Positions 32,550 to 40,736 are shown, counted from the first letter of the stretch. The stretch is 64,000 bases of DNA from a virus (IMGVR_UViG_3300042923_001201:1-64000), one strand, 5' to 3'. The notes: generated from the sequence alone by a model not told the origin. Numbers and translations: made by a program.

Positions 32550-33524
32550 ATGTCAAAAAGACTAAGGGTTTTCAATGAAGAAACATGGGCAAAAGTACAC
32601 GAAGATAATAAACAAATACTTGAAGATTATGTACTCGAATTACAATCAAAAAAGAAAAGCTCTGGAACAATTTATCAATATTCTGCAGATATTAAAATGT
32701 TTTTATGTTGGGTTCATGACAATTTGAAAAATGCGCCTATTTTAGAGTTAAAGAAACGTGACTTCCGAAGATTCTTTCTATTCCTTCAAGAAAAGTCTCC
32801 CGCGCGAATTAATAGAGTTCAATGCTCAATAAGAAACCTACTAGAATTTTGCACACAGGATGACGATTTATATGAAGAATATGAAATAAATATAATGAGA
32901 TCAGTTAAAGGTTTGGAAAAGGAAAAAGTAAGAGAAATACACTTTTTGTCAAATGATCAAATTGAACTAATTATTAATGACCTTTTAGCAAAAAAACAAT
33001 ATCAACGCGCCTTATATCTAGCCTTATCATATGAAAGCGCGGGACGTAGAGCTGAACTTCATCAAGTTTTAAAGACTAATTTCTTAAATGACAACAAGAC
33101 AAATATTGTAACAGGTAAGCGTGGTAAAAAGTTTGCGCTTAGATACTTTGGCAAATCAAAAGAAATTGCTGAATTATATTTCACTCAACGTGGCGAAGAT
33201 GATGTTGAATCTCTTTGGGTTGTTGGTGAACCTGGTGAAAGAAAAGCAGCTTCATATGAAACTCTATACAATTGGACGATGGGATTCAGAAAGATTTTGT
33301 TCGATTTAACTGAGGAAAATATTGATTTCAACCCCCACTCTCTCCGACACTCTTCATTGGAAAATTATGCACAAGGGACACATTATGTTCTAAGGGAGAT
33401 GGGCAAAGATAAATTAGATATTAAAGTATTGAAAGTATTAGCGAATCACTCAGATATTTCCACCACGGAATCATATCTTAAAGATAGAGACCAAGAGATT
33501 CTTAATGAGGCGTTCGGTATTTAA
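32550..33524 (+). CDS. Tyrosine recombinase (324 aa)
   Basis: N-terminal SAM-like DNA-binding domain (residues 20-110), catalytic domain 125-320. Arg167 (SAGRRAEL), His263-x-x-Arg266 (NPHSLRHSS), His300 (LANHSD) and Tyr309 (TTESYL) give the complete active site, in XerC/D spacing. AGGAGG lies at 7 bases. It may be an integrase, a dimer or concatemer resolvase, or an inversion enzyme; no paired attachment site or repressor was found here. Confidence 0.88.
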   Translation: MSKRLRVFNEETWAKVHEDNKQILEDYVLELQSKKKSSGTIYQYSADIKMFLCWVHDNLKNAPILELKKRDFRRFFLFLQEKSPARINRVQCSIRNLLEFCTQDDDLYEEYEINIMRSVKGLEKEKVREIHFLSNDQIELIINDLLAKKQYQRALYLALSYESAGRRAELHQVLKTNFLNDNKTNIVTGKRGKKFALRYFGKSKEIAELYFTQRGEDDVESLWVVGEPGERKAASYETLYNWTMGFRKILFDLTEENIDFNPHSLRHSSLENYAQGTHYVLREMGKDKLDIKVLKVLANHSDISTTESYLKDRDQEILNEAFGI

Positions 33525-33563
33525 GGATGCCTCAATTTATATAATCCGAGGAGGAATTGTTTA

Positions 33564-35018
33564 ATGAGTGACACAAAAGTATTATGGGATTTATTGAACA
33601 AAGCATCGAGAATGGTTACAGATCAGACCTGGCGAGATGAATTTAATGCATTGATTAGAGCTCCTATTAATCCACTTGCTGGTGCAAAAACAAGAGCAGT
33701 ATTGGATTTGTTTTACAGCTATCGAGGCAATCGAATTGTAACAGGACAACATGAATATATTGAAACTCCTTATCAATATACAAATCACTTACGTGATAGA
33801 GTAGCCCTACAACCGTTGATAAAGGGTTTTGAGATTGGTCATTTTTCAGGACAGTCTGCAGCAACTATTCATGCTCAACGCTCTGAAGTTGCAAATGCTG
33901 CTAATAACTGGATAAAAAACGAAAAAGGTATTGCTACGATTACCTATCATCCAGCTTATCCAGGATCCGCACCTACATGGGCAAACGTTCAGCGAAATAC
34001 AACACAAGCAGAATTTGACCAAATTGTTACACCTGGAACTACATTACACACAGCTCTAATCGCAGAACTTGATCTTGTCGCAACTTATTTGATTCGTATG
34101 AGAGACAATGGAACCCCTATTCTTTGGCGACCTTATCATGAAATGAATGGTGGTTGGTTTTGGTGGGGCAATAAGAATAACTTTGCACAGCTATGGGAAA
34201 TTATGTATGATCGCTTTGTCAATTTTCATGGATTGCATAATCTGCTATGGGTATGGTCACCAAATGCAGAAAACCAATGGACAACTCCTATGAAGAATTA
34301 TTACCCAGGTCATTGGAGAGTAGATATTCTTGCTCAAGATATTTACAATTGGGATTTTAAACAAGAATATTATGATTCAATTCAAGATCTTGCTCAAGGT
34401 AAACTTACATTTATCGGCGAATGTGGCGAAATGCCTAATATTGACATCTTGCAATCTACACAACCGCTTTATACTGCGTTCATGACTTGGGGTAAAATGC
34501 TTTGGGAAAATAATACAGAAGATAAAGTCAGAACTGTATATAATCATCAATTCACTAGGAAGCTTGTTGATCCTGTTGTAGTTATTCCTGACCCAATTGG
34601 TGATGGACTGAACGGCAAATATTACAGCGGACGCAACTTTGAAACTCTTATATTTGAGCGTATTGACCCAACAATTAATTTTGATTGGACTGGCGGGCGA
34701 GTTAATTCATCTATGCCAACTGATAACTTCTCAATTCGTTGGACGGGTTATTTGATGCCAAAATCGACTGAAACATATACAATCTTTACTCAATCTGATG
34801 ATGGGGCGAGAGTATATATTGACGGAGTGCTTGTAACAAACAAATGGGTTAATGGCTCTGCAACGGCCCAAGGCAATATTAATTTGGTTAAGGGCCAAAA
34901 ATATGAAATAGTTGTAGAGTATTATGATTCTGAATCAAATGCTAAAATCAACGTTTCATGGCAGACTCCTACAATTGCAAAAGAGATTATTCCTCAAGAA
35001 AAACTGTTTACTGTGTAA
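33564..35018 (+). CDS. GH26 beta-mannanase with PA14 carbohydrate-binding domain (484 aa)
   Basis: Residues 45-335 are a GH26 barrel: G-Q-H-E-Y, T-Y-H-P, the acid/base in W-R-P-Y-H-E-M-N (Glu193), W-V-W-S-P-N, and the nucleophile in F-I-G-E-C-G-E (Glu286 or 289). Residues 348-484 are a PA14 domain (LNGKYYSGRNFE, T-I-F-T-Q-S-D-D-G-A-R-V-Y-I-D-G). No signal peptide, so export is through lysis or as a virion part. GH26 enzymes cut mannans and related glucans; likely targets are host capsule, exopolymer, or mannan in the environment. GAGGAGG ribosome site. Confidence 0.88.
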   Translation: MSDTKVLWDLLNKASRMVTDQTWRDEFNALIRAPINPLAGAKTRAVLDLFYSYRGNRIVTGQHEYIETPYQYTNHLRDRVALQPLIKGFEIGHFSGQSAATIHAQRSEVANAANNWIKNEKGIATITYHPAYPGSAPTWANVQRNTTQAEFDQIVTPGTTLHTALIAELDLVATYLIRMRDNGTPILWRPYHEMNGGWFWWGNKNNFAQLWEIMYDRFVNFHGLHNLLWVWSPNAENQWTTPMKNYYPGHWRVDILAQDIYNWDFKQEYYDSIQDLAQGKLTFIGECGEMPNIDILQSTQPLYTAFMTWGKMLWENNTEDKVRTVYNHQFTRKLVDPVVVIPDPIGDGLNGKYYSGRNFETLIFERIDPTINFDWTGGRVNSSMPTDNFSIRWTGYLMPKSTETYTIFTQSDDGARVYIDGVLVTNKWVNGSATAQGNINLVKGQKYEIVVEYYDSESNAKINVSWQTPTIAKEIIPQEKLFTV

Positions 35019-35027
35019 AATAAAACA

Positions 35028-35050
35028 AGAGAGGGGAAGCTTCCCTCTCT
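35028..35050. terminator. Bidirectional terminator between convergent operons
   Basis: Near-perfect palindrome (AGAGAGGGG ... CCCTCTCT) separating the rightward mannanase gene and the leftward spore-protein gene. Short T-runs exist on both sides. Confidence 0.75.
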
Positions 35051-35060
35051 CATTTCAACC

Positions 35061-35402
35061 TTAGTGGAGTTGCTGATTTGGTTCAGGAACAATAGGTGCA
35101 TTAGCATAAGACTCAGCGCTTGTCCGAGAAATTTCTTCCTGCATGTCCTGTACATACGAATTTAAATCAAGATTGGATTGGGAAGGATCTTGCTGTGCCA
35201 AGTACTTTTCACCCATCTCGATCAAACGTTTCGTCATTGTACCGCCTATCAAACCGTGAAGCCGAGCTGGTAGAGCGCCTTTGTCGATTTTATCATAATT
35301 CTGTACTCCTAGTTCAGCAGCAATTTCATTCTTGAACTTCGAAAGAAATTGATCAGCACCGGGCACTACGAGACTATTACGATTTCCTCTTCCTTTGGCC
35401 AT
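35061..35402 (-). CDS. Alpha/beta-type small acid-soluble spore protein with C-terminal extension (113 aa)
   Basis: ATG at 35400-35402 chosen behind GGGAG; the longer frame has no ribosome site and covers a hairpin. Residues 9-71 match SspA-type proteins: N-S-L-V-V-P-G-A, K-F-K-N-E-I-A-A-E-L-G-V (the germination-protease cleavage region) and L-I-G-G-T-M-T-K-R-L-I-E-M. These coat and protect DNA in dormant spores. About 40 extra residues, acidic and proline-ending, follow the normal end. It may protect phage DNA trapped in the forespore or condense host DNA. Confidence 0.9.
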   Translation of the reverse strand: MAKGRGNRNSLVVPGADQFLSKFKNEIAAELGVQNYDKIDKGALPARLHGLIGGTMTKRLIEMGEKYLAQQDPSQSNLDLNSYVQDMQEEISRTSAESYANAPIVPEPNQQLH

Positions 35403-35426
35403 TCTTACCACTCCCTTAGGTTTTTG

Positions 35427-35482
35427 GTAACAATCTATACCTAAAGGTGGCGCGAACAATCCACCACTAGGTCGATTGTTAC
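35427..35482 (-). promoter_or_regulatory. Long 5'-terminal hairpin in the spore-protein leader
   Basis: Imperfect inverted repeat with arms of about 22-24 bases (35427-35450 with 35461-35482; GTAACAATC and ACCTA-GGTGG blocks match) and a 10-base loop. The predicted transcript start is at the outer edge of the arm, and the stem ends about 10 bases before the ribosome site. It could stabilise the mRNA or gate translation. Confidence 0.65.
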
Positions 35483-35486
35483 ATTT

Positions 35487-35516
35487 ATATTATTGACAAA
35501 TGAATGCTCTTGTATA
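35487..35516 (-). promoter_or_regulatory. Promoter of the spore-protein gene
   Basis: TATACA (35511-35516), 18 bases, TAATAT (35487-35492) on the minus strand. The same segment also reads GTATA-N18-AATAATA, one mismatch from a sigma-G consensus, so forespore expression is possible but cannot be separated from sigma-A use by eye. Confidence 0.5.
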
Positions 35517-35540
35517 CACTATTTTGAAACCAATTCATGA

Positions 35541-35819
35541 TTATGCCGTGAGTTTTTCAAATTTACTACCCTTCTTTTTATATATGGTAACTATTGCTGA
35601 TTCCTTAGTAATTATTATCCATTTCCCCGAAGTCCAAATTTCTGCCATCTTATCTCTTTTTTCATAACAAACAAAGGTTGCCTTTTCCATCATTTTAAGT
35701 ATTTCTTCCATTGCTTCGTTGTAAGTGTTTATAAACTTGTTTCTTTCCACGAATTGCTTTACTACGTGATAGCTACATCCCCAAACCTTACCTATCTTCT
35801 TCTCACAAATCATTCCCAT
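35541..35819 (-). CDS. Hypothetical protein (92 aa)
   Basis: Not recognised. GGAGG lies 15 bases upstream and a promoter at 35856-35884 serves it. N-terminal half helical and charged (VVKQFVERNKFINTYNEAMEEILKMM), C-terminal half beta (WIIITKESAIVTIYKKK). No cysteine motif or membrane segment. Confidence 0.6.
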   Translation of the reverse strand: MGMICEKKIGKVWGCSYHVVKQFVERNKFINTYNEAMEEILKMMEKATFVCYEKRDKMAEIWTSGKWIIITKESAIVTIYKKKGSKFEKLTA

Positions 35820-35855
35820 GTCATTCTATCCTCCATTTGTATTAGTTTATAATTA

Positions 35856-35884
35856 ATTATATCATATTTACATTTATTTGTATA
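35856..35884 (-). promoter_or_regulatory. Leftward promoter, TATACA-N17-TATAAT
   Basis: TATACA (35879-35884), spacer 17, TATAAT (35856-35861). It begins 4 bases past the T-run of the preceding terminator, as at other leftward promoters. Confidence 0.65.
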
Positions 35885-35887
35885 TAG

Positions 35888-35912
35888 AAAAAAAGAGGAG
35901 ATTAGAATCTCC
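35888..35912 (-). terminator. Rho-independent terminator
   Basis: GGAGAT/ATCTCC stem (35897-35902 with 35907-35912) and seven T on the minus strand. Ends the 36408-35921 operon. Confidence 0.8.
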
Positions 35913-35920
35913 CCAATTTG

Positions 35921-36079
35921 TTAATAGTTAAAGACCTTGATTACGTTTTGAAATATAAGCGGCTGTCCATGAGGAACAACTAAAATTCCTCGATGAAATT
36001 CACTTTGATAAACGTCAACCTTAAACCCAAATTCGAAGAATAATTCGGCCTGAAGTTGTTTTAATTGTTCATCGTTCAT
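35921..36079 (-). CDS. Hypothetical protein (52 aa)
   Basis: ATG at 36077-36079 overlaps the stop of the previous gene (ATGA) and has AAAGGA upstream. Soluble, with pattern QAELFFEFGFKVDVY and a beta C-terminus. Not recognised; translationally coupled to the 36076 gene. Confidence 0.55.
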   Translation of the reverse strand: MNDEQLKQLQAELFFEFGFKVDVYQSEFHRGILVVPHGQPLIFQNVIKVFNY

Positions 36080-36408
36080 TCCTTCAATCCTTTCAAGTTA
36101 ACATCCCAGGTTTCTCCGTTGTTGTCAATATATTGAATTTGAACATATTTAAGTGTATGACAGTATCCATCCCAACCATTATATGGAATATCTAAATCAT
36201 GTTCATTGTAGTAATTAGGGAGCTGATATGATAACCCATAATTATTTTGTAAATCTACCAAAGCATCTGCGATAGTTTCTTCAAATTCTTCTTTTGAATA
36301 TGTGTTTTCAGTTGTAATATAATCTGCGTCATTTGAGTCAGCGACAATAGTTACAATAAATTTATCTCTTTGTTTACTTTCAGGTTTTGTTAAAGTATAT
36401 TTTTCCAT
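36076..36408 (-). CDS. Hypothetical protein (110 aa)
   Basis: Not recognised. Acidic, rich in Y/N/D, with KFIVTIVADSNDADYIT at the start of a probable beta sheet and an acidic helix (KEEFEETIADALVDLQ). Ribosome site AAGGAG. Midd​le gene of a small operon of unknown role. Confidence 0.6.
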   Translation of the reverse strand: MEKYTLTKPESKQRDKFIVTIVADSNDADYITTENTYSKEEFEETIADALVDLQNNYGLSYQLPNYYNEHDLDIPYNGWDGYCHTLKYVQIQYIDNNGETWDVNLKGLKE

Positions 36409-36420
36409 TTTAATGTCTCC

Positions 36421-36657
36421 TTATATAGTTTTTTTGGGAGGTGGCAACAGACGTGAAATCGAAGGTTTGTATTTATTATAAGAGAATAGAGGACAAGTTT
36501 TAGTGTCAGTTAATTCCATTCTTCCTCTATTACAATAGATAGTCTTTTTATAATTTATTACTTTCTTATCTGAAGTTAAAGTGGGAGCAAGTTGATGCAT
36601 TGTACAATGAACACAATTAAGACATGTTTTTTCCTTTTTCTTAAACCATTTCATCAA
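36421..36657 (-). CDS. Cysteine-rich small protein (78 aa)
   Basis: Starts M-M-K-W-F-K-K-K-E-K and has C-L-N-C-V-H-C near residues 12-18, single cysteines near 43 and 55 (Y-C-N-R-G; T-C-P-L-F), a likely zinc site. Basic proline-ending tail. Its leader carries the paired hairpin element at 36661-36738 also found before the 51215 gene. Confidence 0.6.
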   Translation of the reverse strand: MMKWFKKKEKTCLNCVHCTMHQLAPTLTSDKKVINYKKTIYCNRGRMELTDTKTCPLFSYNKYKPSISRLLPPPKKTI

Positions 36658-36660
36658 AAT

Positions 36661-36738
36661 CTCTCCTTAATTAAAATCGACATTTTATTGCTAAAATTGC
36701 TCCCTATATCTTACTTTCATAGCATGATTAGGGAGCAA
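36661..36738 (-). promoter_or_regulatory. Leader RNA element, copy 1
   Basis: Minus strand: ten-pair hairpin TTGCTCCCTA/TAGGGAGCAA (36729-36738 with 36697-36706), then TAGCAATAAAAT, a small AAAAT/ATTTT hairpin with four-base loop, then the ribosome site. The identical 12-base box and second hairpin recur at 51722-51802. The large stem with following AATTTT may also terminate the upstream gene. Confidence 0.5.
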
Positions 36739-36749
36739 AATGATGATTA

Positions 36750-37019
36750 TCAAGCTAAATTATTGTCCTCTAAGATATTGCACGTACCATTATATAGATC
36801 AAGTGGTACATCTGTTTTTGAATATCCACTTCCACTAATAGTTTCTGCTAGTTCTTTAATATTTTTATTAGAAGATTTTCTAAGAGAATCAATAACAATA
36901 TCTGTATATGATTTTGCAAAAATTTCATTAATTACCATTACTTCTGCTAAGGACAATTCAACGGAAATAAAAACCTCATGAGGATTAAGGGGCGTCTTAT
37001 CTTTTTTAATATACTTCAT
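36750..37019 (-). CDS. Hypothetical protein (89 aa)
   Basis: Not recognised. The central segment VFISVELSLAEVMVINEIFAKS is an amphipathic helix typical of small dimeric phage proteins; N-terminus basic, C-terminus acidic. AAAGGATG ribosome site; starts 3 bases after the previous stop. Confidence 0.6.
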   Translation of the reverse strand: MKYIKKDKTPLNPHEVFISVELSLAEVMVINEIFAKSYTDIVIDSLRKSSNKNIKELAETISGSGYSKTDVPLDLYNGTCNILEDNNLA

Positions 37020-37021
37020 AA

Positions 37022-37273
37022 TTATTCATCCTTTCCTAATACAAGTTTAATTTCATCGGAGGTATAAAATTTTTGTTTGTGAGCTATACTTGAAGCAAGT
37101 TTACTAATTGTGTCATATGTTAAACTTAGATTTGAAGTTTTGAGATTTACAGCAGCATACTGACCAAAAGCAATTTTAACAATAAGATAAGGATCACCTG
37201 AAGATTCACCTATAATAACACATCCAACACCCAATATATCTTTATTTTTCTTTTCTTTAATTTTAATTTGCAT
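37022..37273 (-). CDS. Hypothetical protein, small beta-barrel type (83 aa)
   Basis: Pattern DILGVGCVIIGESSGDPYLIVKIAFGQYAAVNLKTSN resembles in layout the 47083-47373 product (G-D-V-I-I-Y-K-E-T-N-S-P-Y-I-I-V-A-F), suggesting two paralogous small beta proteins. No function known. Follows RtcB in the same operon. Confidence 0.6.
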   Translation of the reverse strand: MQIKIKEKKNKDILGVGCVIIGESSGDPYLIVKIAFGQYAAVNLKTSNLSLTYDTISKLASSIAHKQKFYTSDEIKLVLGKDE

Positions 37274-37285
37274 TGTTAATTCCTC

Positions 37286-38479
37286 CTATTCTGATGCTTT
37301 GAAATTATATAAAGGTTTGATAATATCAACAATATCTACTGATTCTCCAACATTATCAAGAATTTCCTCAATGGGTTTATAAGCAAATGGTGATTCATCA
37401 AGGGTACTTTGATTAACAGATGTTGTCCAAATATCTTTCATTGTATCTTTAAATTCATCAAGATTAACAAGTTCCTTTGCTTTTGATCTACTCATCAGAC
37501 GTCCTGCGCCGTGAGGTCCCGAAAAATTCCAATCAGCATTCCCTTTACCTCGTGCGATAATTGAACCATCTCTCATATTAATTGGGATGATTACAATTTC
37601 TCCACTTTGAGCAGAGATCGCGCCTTTTCGCAAAATCATGTTTTCCATATCAATGTAATTATGGATTGTTGTGAAGCCACCGATTTCTGTCCAACCCATA
37701 CCACTGATAATCTCTGCCATCATTGCTTTTCTACTAACTTCAGCATATTTTTGAGCAATTTTCATATCATGCATATAGTCTTCGAAACCTTTACCTTGAA
37801 GATATGCAAAATCCTTATTTACTTTTCCTGATTTAACACTTTTAAGCATTGTTTCAATTTCAGAATGTCTTCCTTCTTTTTGTAACTTTTTAATTAGTTC
37901 ATCTTTTTCGTGTTTTACACTTGTGAGTTCATCATAGGCTCGTTTTTGATAATATTCAGCAATCTGTTTTCCAAGATTACGTGAGCCTGAGTGAATTACA
38001 ACTGAAATGTAACCAGAGGATGTTTCATTTACCTCAATGAAGTGATTTCCTCCACCCAATGTACCGATACTGAGTTGTGCTCGATCAAAGTTAAATGGGG
38101 CTCGAACATCTTTCAGATTGGTAATTTGTTTGGCATAATGATGAATACTTCCTCTGATATTGAAACCACTCGGAACTTGTTTGCGAATTACTTGGTCAAG
38201 TTTATCGAAGTTAATTTCATCCTTTTTAACTTCAAAGAATGAAACCTCCATTCCACACCCAATGTCCACGCCAACAAGATTAGGAACAATCTTGTCAGTG
38301 ATAGTCATTGTAGTACCAATTGTGCATCCTGCACCAGCGTGAGTATCAGGCATGATGCGGATTTTAGAGTCCTTTACAAACTCCTGATTACAAAGTGAAA
38401 TAATTTGACCCAGAGCGGTTTGTTCTACGTTGTCTGTAAAAATTTTTGCACTGTTGTATTTTCCATTTACTTCAATCAT
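37286..38479 (-). CDS. rtcB: RtcB-type RNA ligase (397 aa)
   Basis: Full family motifs: P-D-T-H-A-G-A-G, G-V-D-I-G-C-G-M (metal Cys and Asp), G-G-G-N-H-F-I-E, H-S-G-S-R-N-L-G and the guanylylated-His region G-P-H-G-A-G-R. It joins 3'-phosphate or cyclic-phosphate ends to 5'-OH ends of RNA, the ends made by anticodon nucleases. With the phage tRNAs it may repair tRNAs cut by host defence. Start overlaps the peptidase stop (TAATG). Confidence 0.95.
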   Translation of the reverse strand: MIEVNGKYNSAKIFTDNVEQTALGQIISLCNQEFVKDSKIRIMPDTHAGAGCTIGTTMTITDKIVPNLVGVDIGCGMEVSFFEVKKDEINFDKLDQVIRKQVPSGFNIRGSIHHYAKQITNLKDVRAPFNFDRAQLSIGTLGGGNHFIEVNETSSGYISVVIHSGSRNLGKQIAEYYQKRAYDELTSVKHEKDELIKKLQKEGRHSEIETMLKSVKSGKVNKDFAYLQGKGFEDYMHDMKIAQKYAEVSRKAMMAEIISGMGWTEIGGFTTIHNYIDMENMILRKGAISAQSGEIVIIPINMRDGSIIARGKGNADWNFSGPHGAGRLMSRSKAKELVNLDEFKDTMKDIWTTSVNQSTLDESPFAYKPIEEILDNVGESVDIVDIIKPLYNFKASE

Positions 38480-39303
38480 TATTGTTCCTCCCCGGTTGGT
38501 CGACCAAAGATTTGGTAAAATTCTTCGAGTGTCATAATATCATCTTCTTGAAAATTTTCGCCTTCTAGCAGTGTTGTTTGTCTGTATGGCGGATAGTAAA
38601 TTTCCTGATAATCATATAAAACATTAGGGTCACTTTCTTTAATGATCTTAATTGTTTTTTCTACTGTTTCGTCCAGATAATTTAAATTAATATATTCATA
38701 TCTTGTATGTTCGTTGAAATATCCAATTGAAAGATTTACCGCGGCAAGATCCCAAATTGGAGCAAGAATAGATATATCAGAGAATGAACCGTAATTAAGT
38801 TCAAATCCAAAATCCAAGATGTGTTGCTGAAAATCCTCATTGCCGCAATCATAGAAAACTGCATCCTTATTTCCGCGTCGGTCGAACTCAATCATGAAGT
38901 TAACATTTGGAATATCAAGACCATATGCAGCAACCCTGGCTCCAACACCACCAACCTCTTCGTCGTGTAAGAAAATGACATGAGGTTTACAATGTTCAAG
39001 GACCTTAAGGATACCGTAAACCCCAGCTCGATCATCTCCTCCAATTCCTTGAGGCGACCACATAACCCGATGTTCAGCATCAAAGAATATTTCTGTAGGT
39101 ATTTCACGGTGAACAGTATCGAGATGTGCTACCAGGAGTACGGGAATGTCTCCTGGAGCGTAGATATAACGATTCTGTGGATGAGCCAAATCTCTTGAAA
39201 TTTCTTCCTGTGGTTCATATCCTTTTTTAATAAGATAATCATAAAGGTATTCGTGAAGCTGACCTTGTGTTAATTTAATAATATCATAAAGTACTTTTTC
39301 CAT
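38479..39303 (-). CDS. M20/M42-type metallopeptidase (274 aa)
   Basis: ATG at 39301-39303 behind GGAGG; the longer frame has no ribosome site. Motifs: V-A-H-L-D-T-V-H (first zinc His and Asp), G-G-D-D-R-A-G-V (bridging Asp), H-D-E-E-V-G-G (Glu pair), and a late H (N-E-H-T-R-Y). Clearly a co-catalytic zinc hydrolase, usually an aminopeptidase or deacylase. The substrate in a phage is unknown. Co-transcribed with RtcB. Confidence 0.85.
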   Translation of the reverse strand: MEKVLYDIIKLTQGQLHEYLYDYLIKKGYEPQEEISRDLAHPQNRYIYAPGDIPVLLVAHLDTVHREIPTEIFFDAEHRVMWSPQGIGGDDRAGVYGILKVLEHCKPHVIFLHDEEVGGVGARVAAYGLDIPNVNFMIEFDRRGNKDAVFYDCGNEDFQQHILDFGFELNYGSFSDISILAPIWDLAAVNLSIGYFNEHTRYEYINLNYLDETVEKTIKIIKESDPNVLYDYQEIYYPPYRQTTLLEGENFQEDDIMTLEEFYQIFGRPTGEEQ

Positions 39304-39326
39304 TTTTAAATTCCTCCTAATTGGTG

Positions 39327-40736
39327 TTAGCAACCGCAAGTTGATGTTTCATTCGATGTTCTAACAGGGTCACCGCAATGTAAGCAAGGTACTTCACCTA
39401 CGCAAATTTTAATAACATGGCTGTCACGATCTTTCAGTTTCTTGTGTCTTACATAGGAAAAGTTATTTGAGTATTTTAGGTCAACATATGCAAGTGTTCC
39501 ATTGCTTTTAAACGCATTATCAGGCATATAGCTTGAGATATAGTAACTATTCTCAATTTCCAAATAATTTGAAATTGTTTCTTCAATTAAATTTCTTACG
39601 ACAGTTTCTGTGTCCTTGCTTTTTGATGGATAATGTTTTCCAAATATCATAGAGCAGCTATCTTTATCTACAAAAACAAATTGTCTCCATGATTTTGAAT
39701 TGCCCTTCCATTTAAAACCTGATTCGTCATAGTCATACAACTTATTATTTTCTTTAAAGGCTACAAGTGTGGACTCGTCAATCATATAGTCAAGATTTCC
39801 TGTACTGTATTCCCCGCCGGCAATTGAATGGCAACTTCTCCAACCATGTCTGTTATATGACGCTGTAAGATAATCATAAGGCTCGATGGAAATTTTAATG
39901 GAACCTTTAATTGTTCTGTATTGAAGAACCTTTGAAAGTTCAATATCAAATTCAGGATCCTCGAGGTAAGCAGAAATGATTTTTGATACTTTCATTCCTC
40001 TTTCATATTTTGGAGCATATTTCATCAAAACTTCATCATATCCCCTTGCGGCATTCTTAATATATTCTTCACTGTTAAATCTATGGATTACAGTTGCATA
40101 TTTTTTATATTTTTTGGTGAGTTCATCAATCATAGCGCCCATATCAACAGAATCAATGTCCATATCAATTTCTTTGTTAATTGATAATTTTCTACCAAAT
40201 AGGAGGAAAAAGTCAACTTTAGCTTCAGCCCATTTTTCAAGGTAAAGTTTAATGATTTCTGTTTTAGGAAATACTTTATCATCATAGGTAGCAGCGACAG
40301 CCATAACAGATCGAAATTGTTTCATGTCAACCATTGAAATCATTTCTCTTTTGGCTGTTTCCCTTACTTCGTCGTTAGTTATTTTAATACTTATTTCACG
40401 AAGTGATTCATCATCAAAAACAAATTCCGGCTCTGTTTCAATTTTCTTCGCACCTTCCTTAAATTTTACCATATCAAGACTCCATGAGAATCCAAATTCT
40501 CTCCATATCATAGATTGACCTTCTTTAATACGATCCATTGCCTCTGAGTTGACTAATAATTCCTTTCCCGCAAATGCTCCCATGGCGCCTTCAGCCCAAC
40601 CGCATCTTACACTGTGAAAATAAGGACCAAATTCTTCAACTATTTCTTCTTCTCTTCTTATTACAACAACATCACCAACAGTAATACCACGAAGATGTTC
40701 AGGAATAAATTTATTAGAATTTACAGATTGAATCAT
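39327..40736 (-). CDS. Conserved-looking phage protein of unknown function with zinc tail (469 aa)
   Basis: Not recognised as a named family. Residues 1-250 are helical. The segment S-Y-N-R-H-G-W-R-S-C-H-S-I-A-G-G-E-Y near 310-327 has His, Cys and paired glycines and looks like an active or binding site, followed by V-F-V-D-K-D-S-C-S-M-I-F-G. The C-terminus has C-L-H-C ... C-G-C, a zinc site. Lies between the peptidase and sigma genes in one operon; GGAGG ribosome site. Confidence 0.65.
   Translation of the reverse strand: MIQSVNSNKFIPEHLRGITVGDVVVIRREEEIVEEFGPYFHSVRCGWAEGAMGAFAGKELLVNSEAMDRIKEGQSMIWREFGFSWSLDMVKFKEGAKKIETEPEFVFDDESLREISIKITNDEVRETAKREMISMVDMKQFRSVMAVAATYDDKVFPKTEIIKLYLEKWAEAKVDFFLLFGRKLSINKEIDMDIDSVDMGAMIDELTKKYKKYATVIHRFNSEEYIKNAARGYDEVLMKYAPKYERGMKVSKIISAYLEDPEFDIELSKVLQYRTIKGSIKISIEPYDYLTASYNRHGWRSCHSIAGGEYSTGNLDYMIDESTLVAFKENNKLYDYDESGFKWKGNSKSWRQFVFVDKDSCSMIFGKHYPSKSKDTETVVRNLIEETISNYLEIENSYYISSYMPDNAFKSNGTLAYVDLKYSNNFSYVRHKKLKDRDSHVIKICVGEVPCLHCGDPVRTSNETSTCGC

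Noticed and set aside
32550-33524. attP site near the recombinase
   Set aside because: No convincing repeated core or tRNA-end match was seen within a few hundred bases; cannot be settled without the host sequence.
35487-35520. Definite sigma-G promoter for the spore protein
   Set aside because: One mismatch to sigma-G, but a sigma-A-type TATACA-N18-TAATAT fits as well; left as a possibility only.
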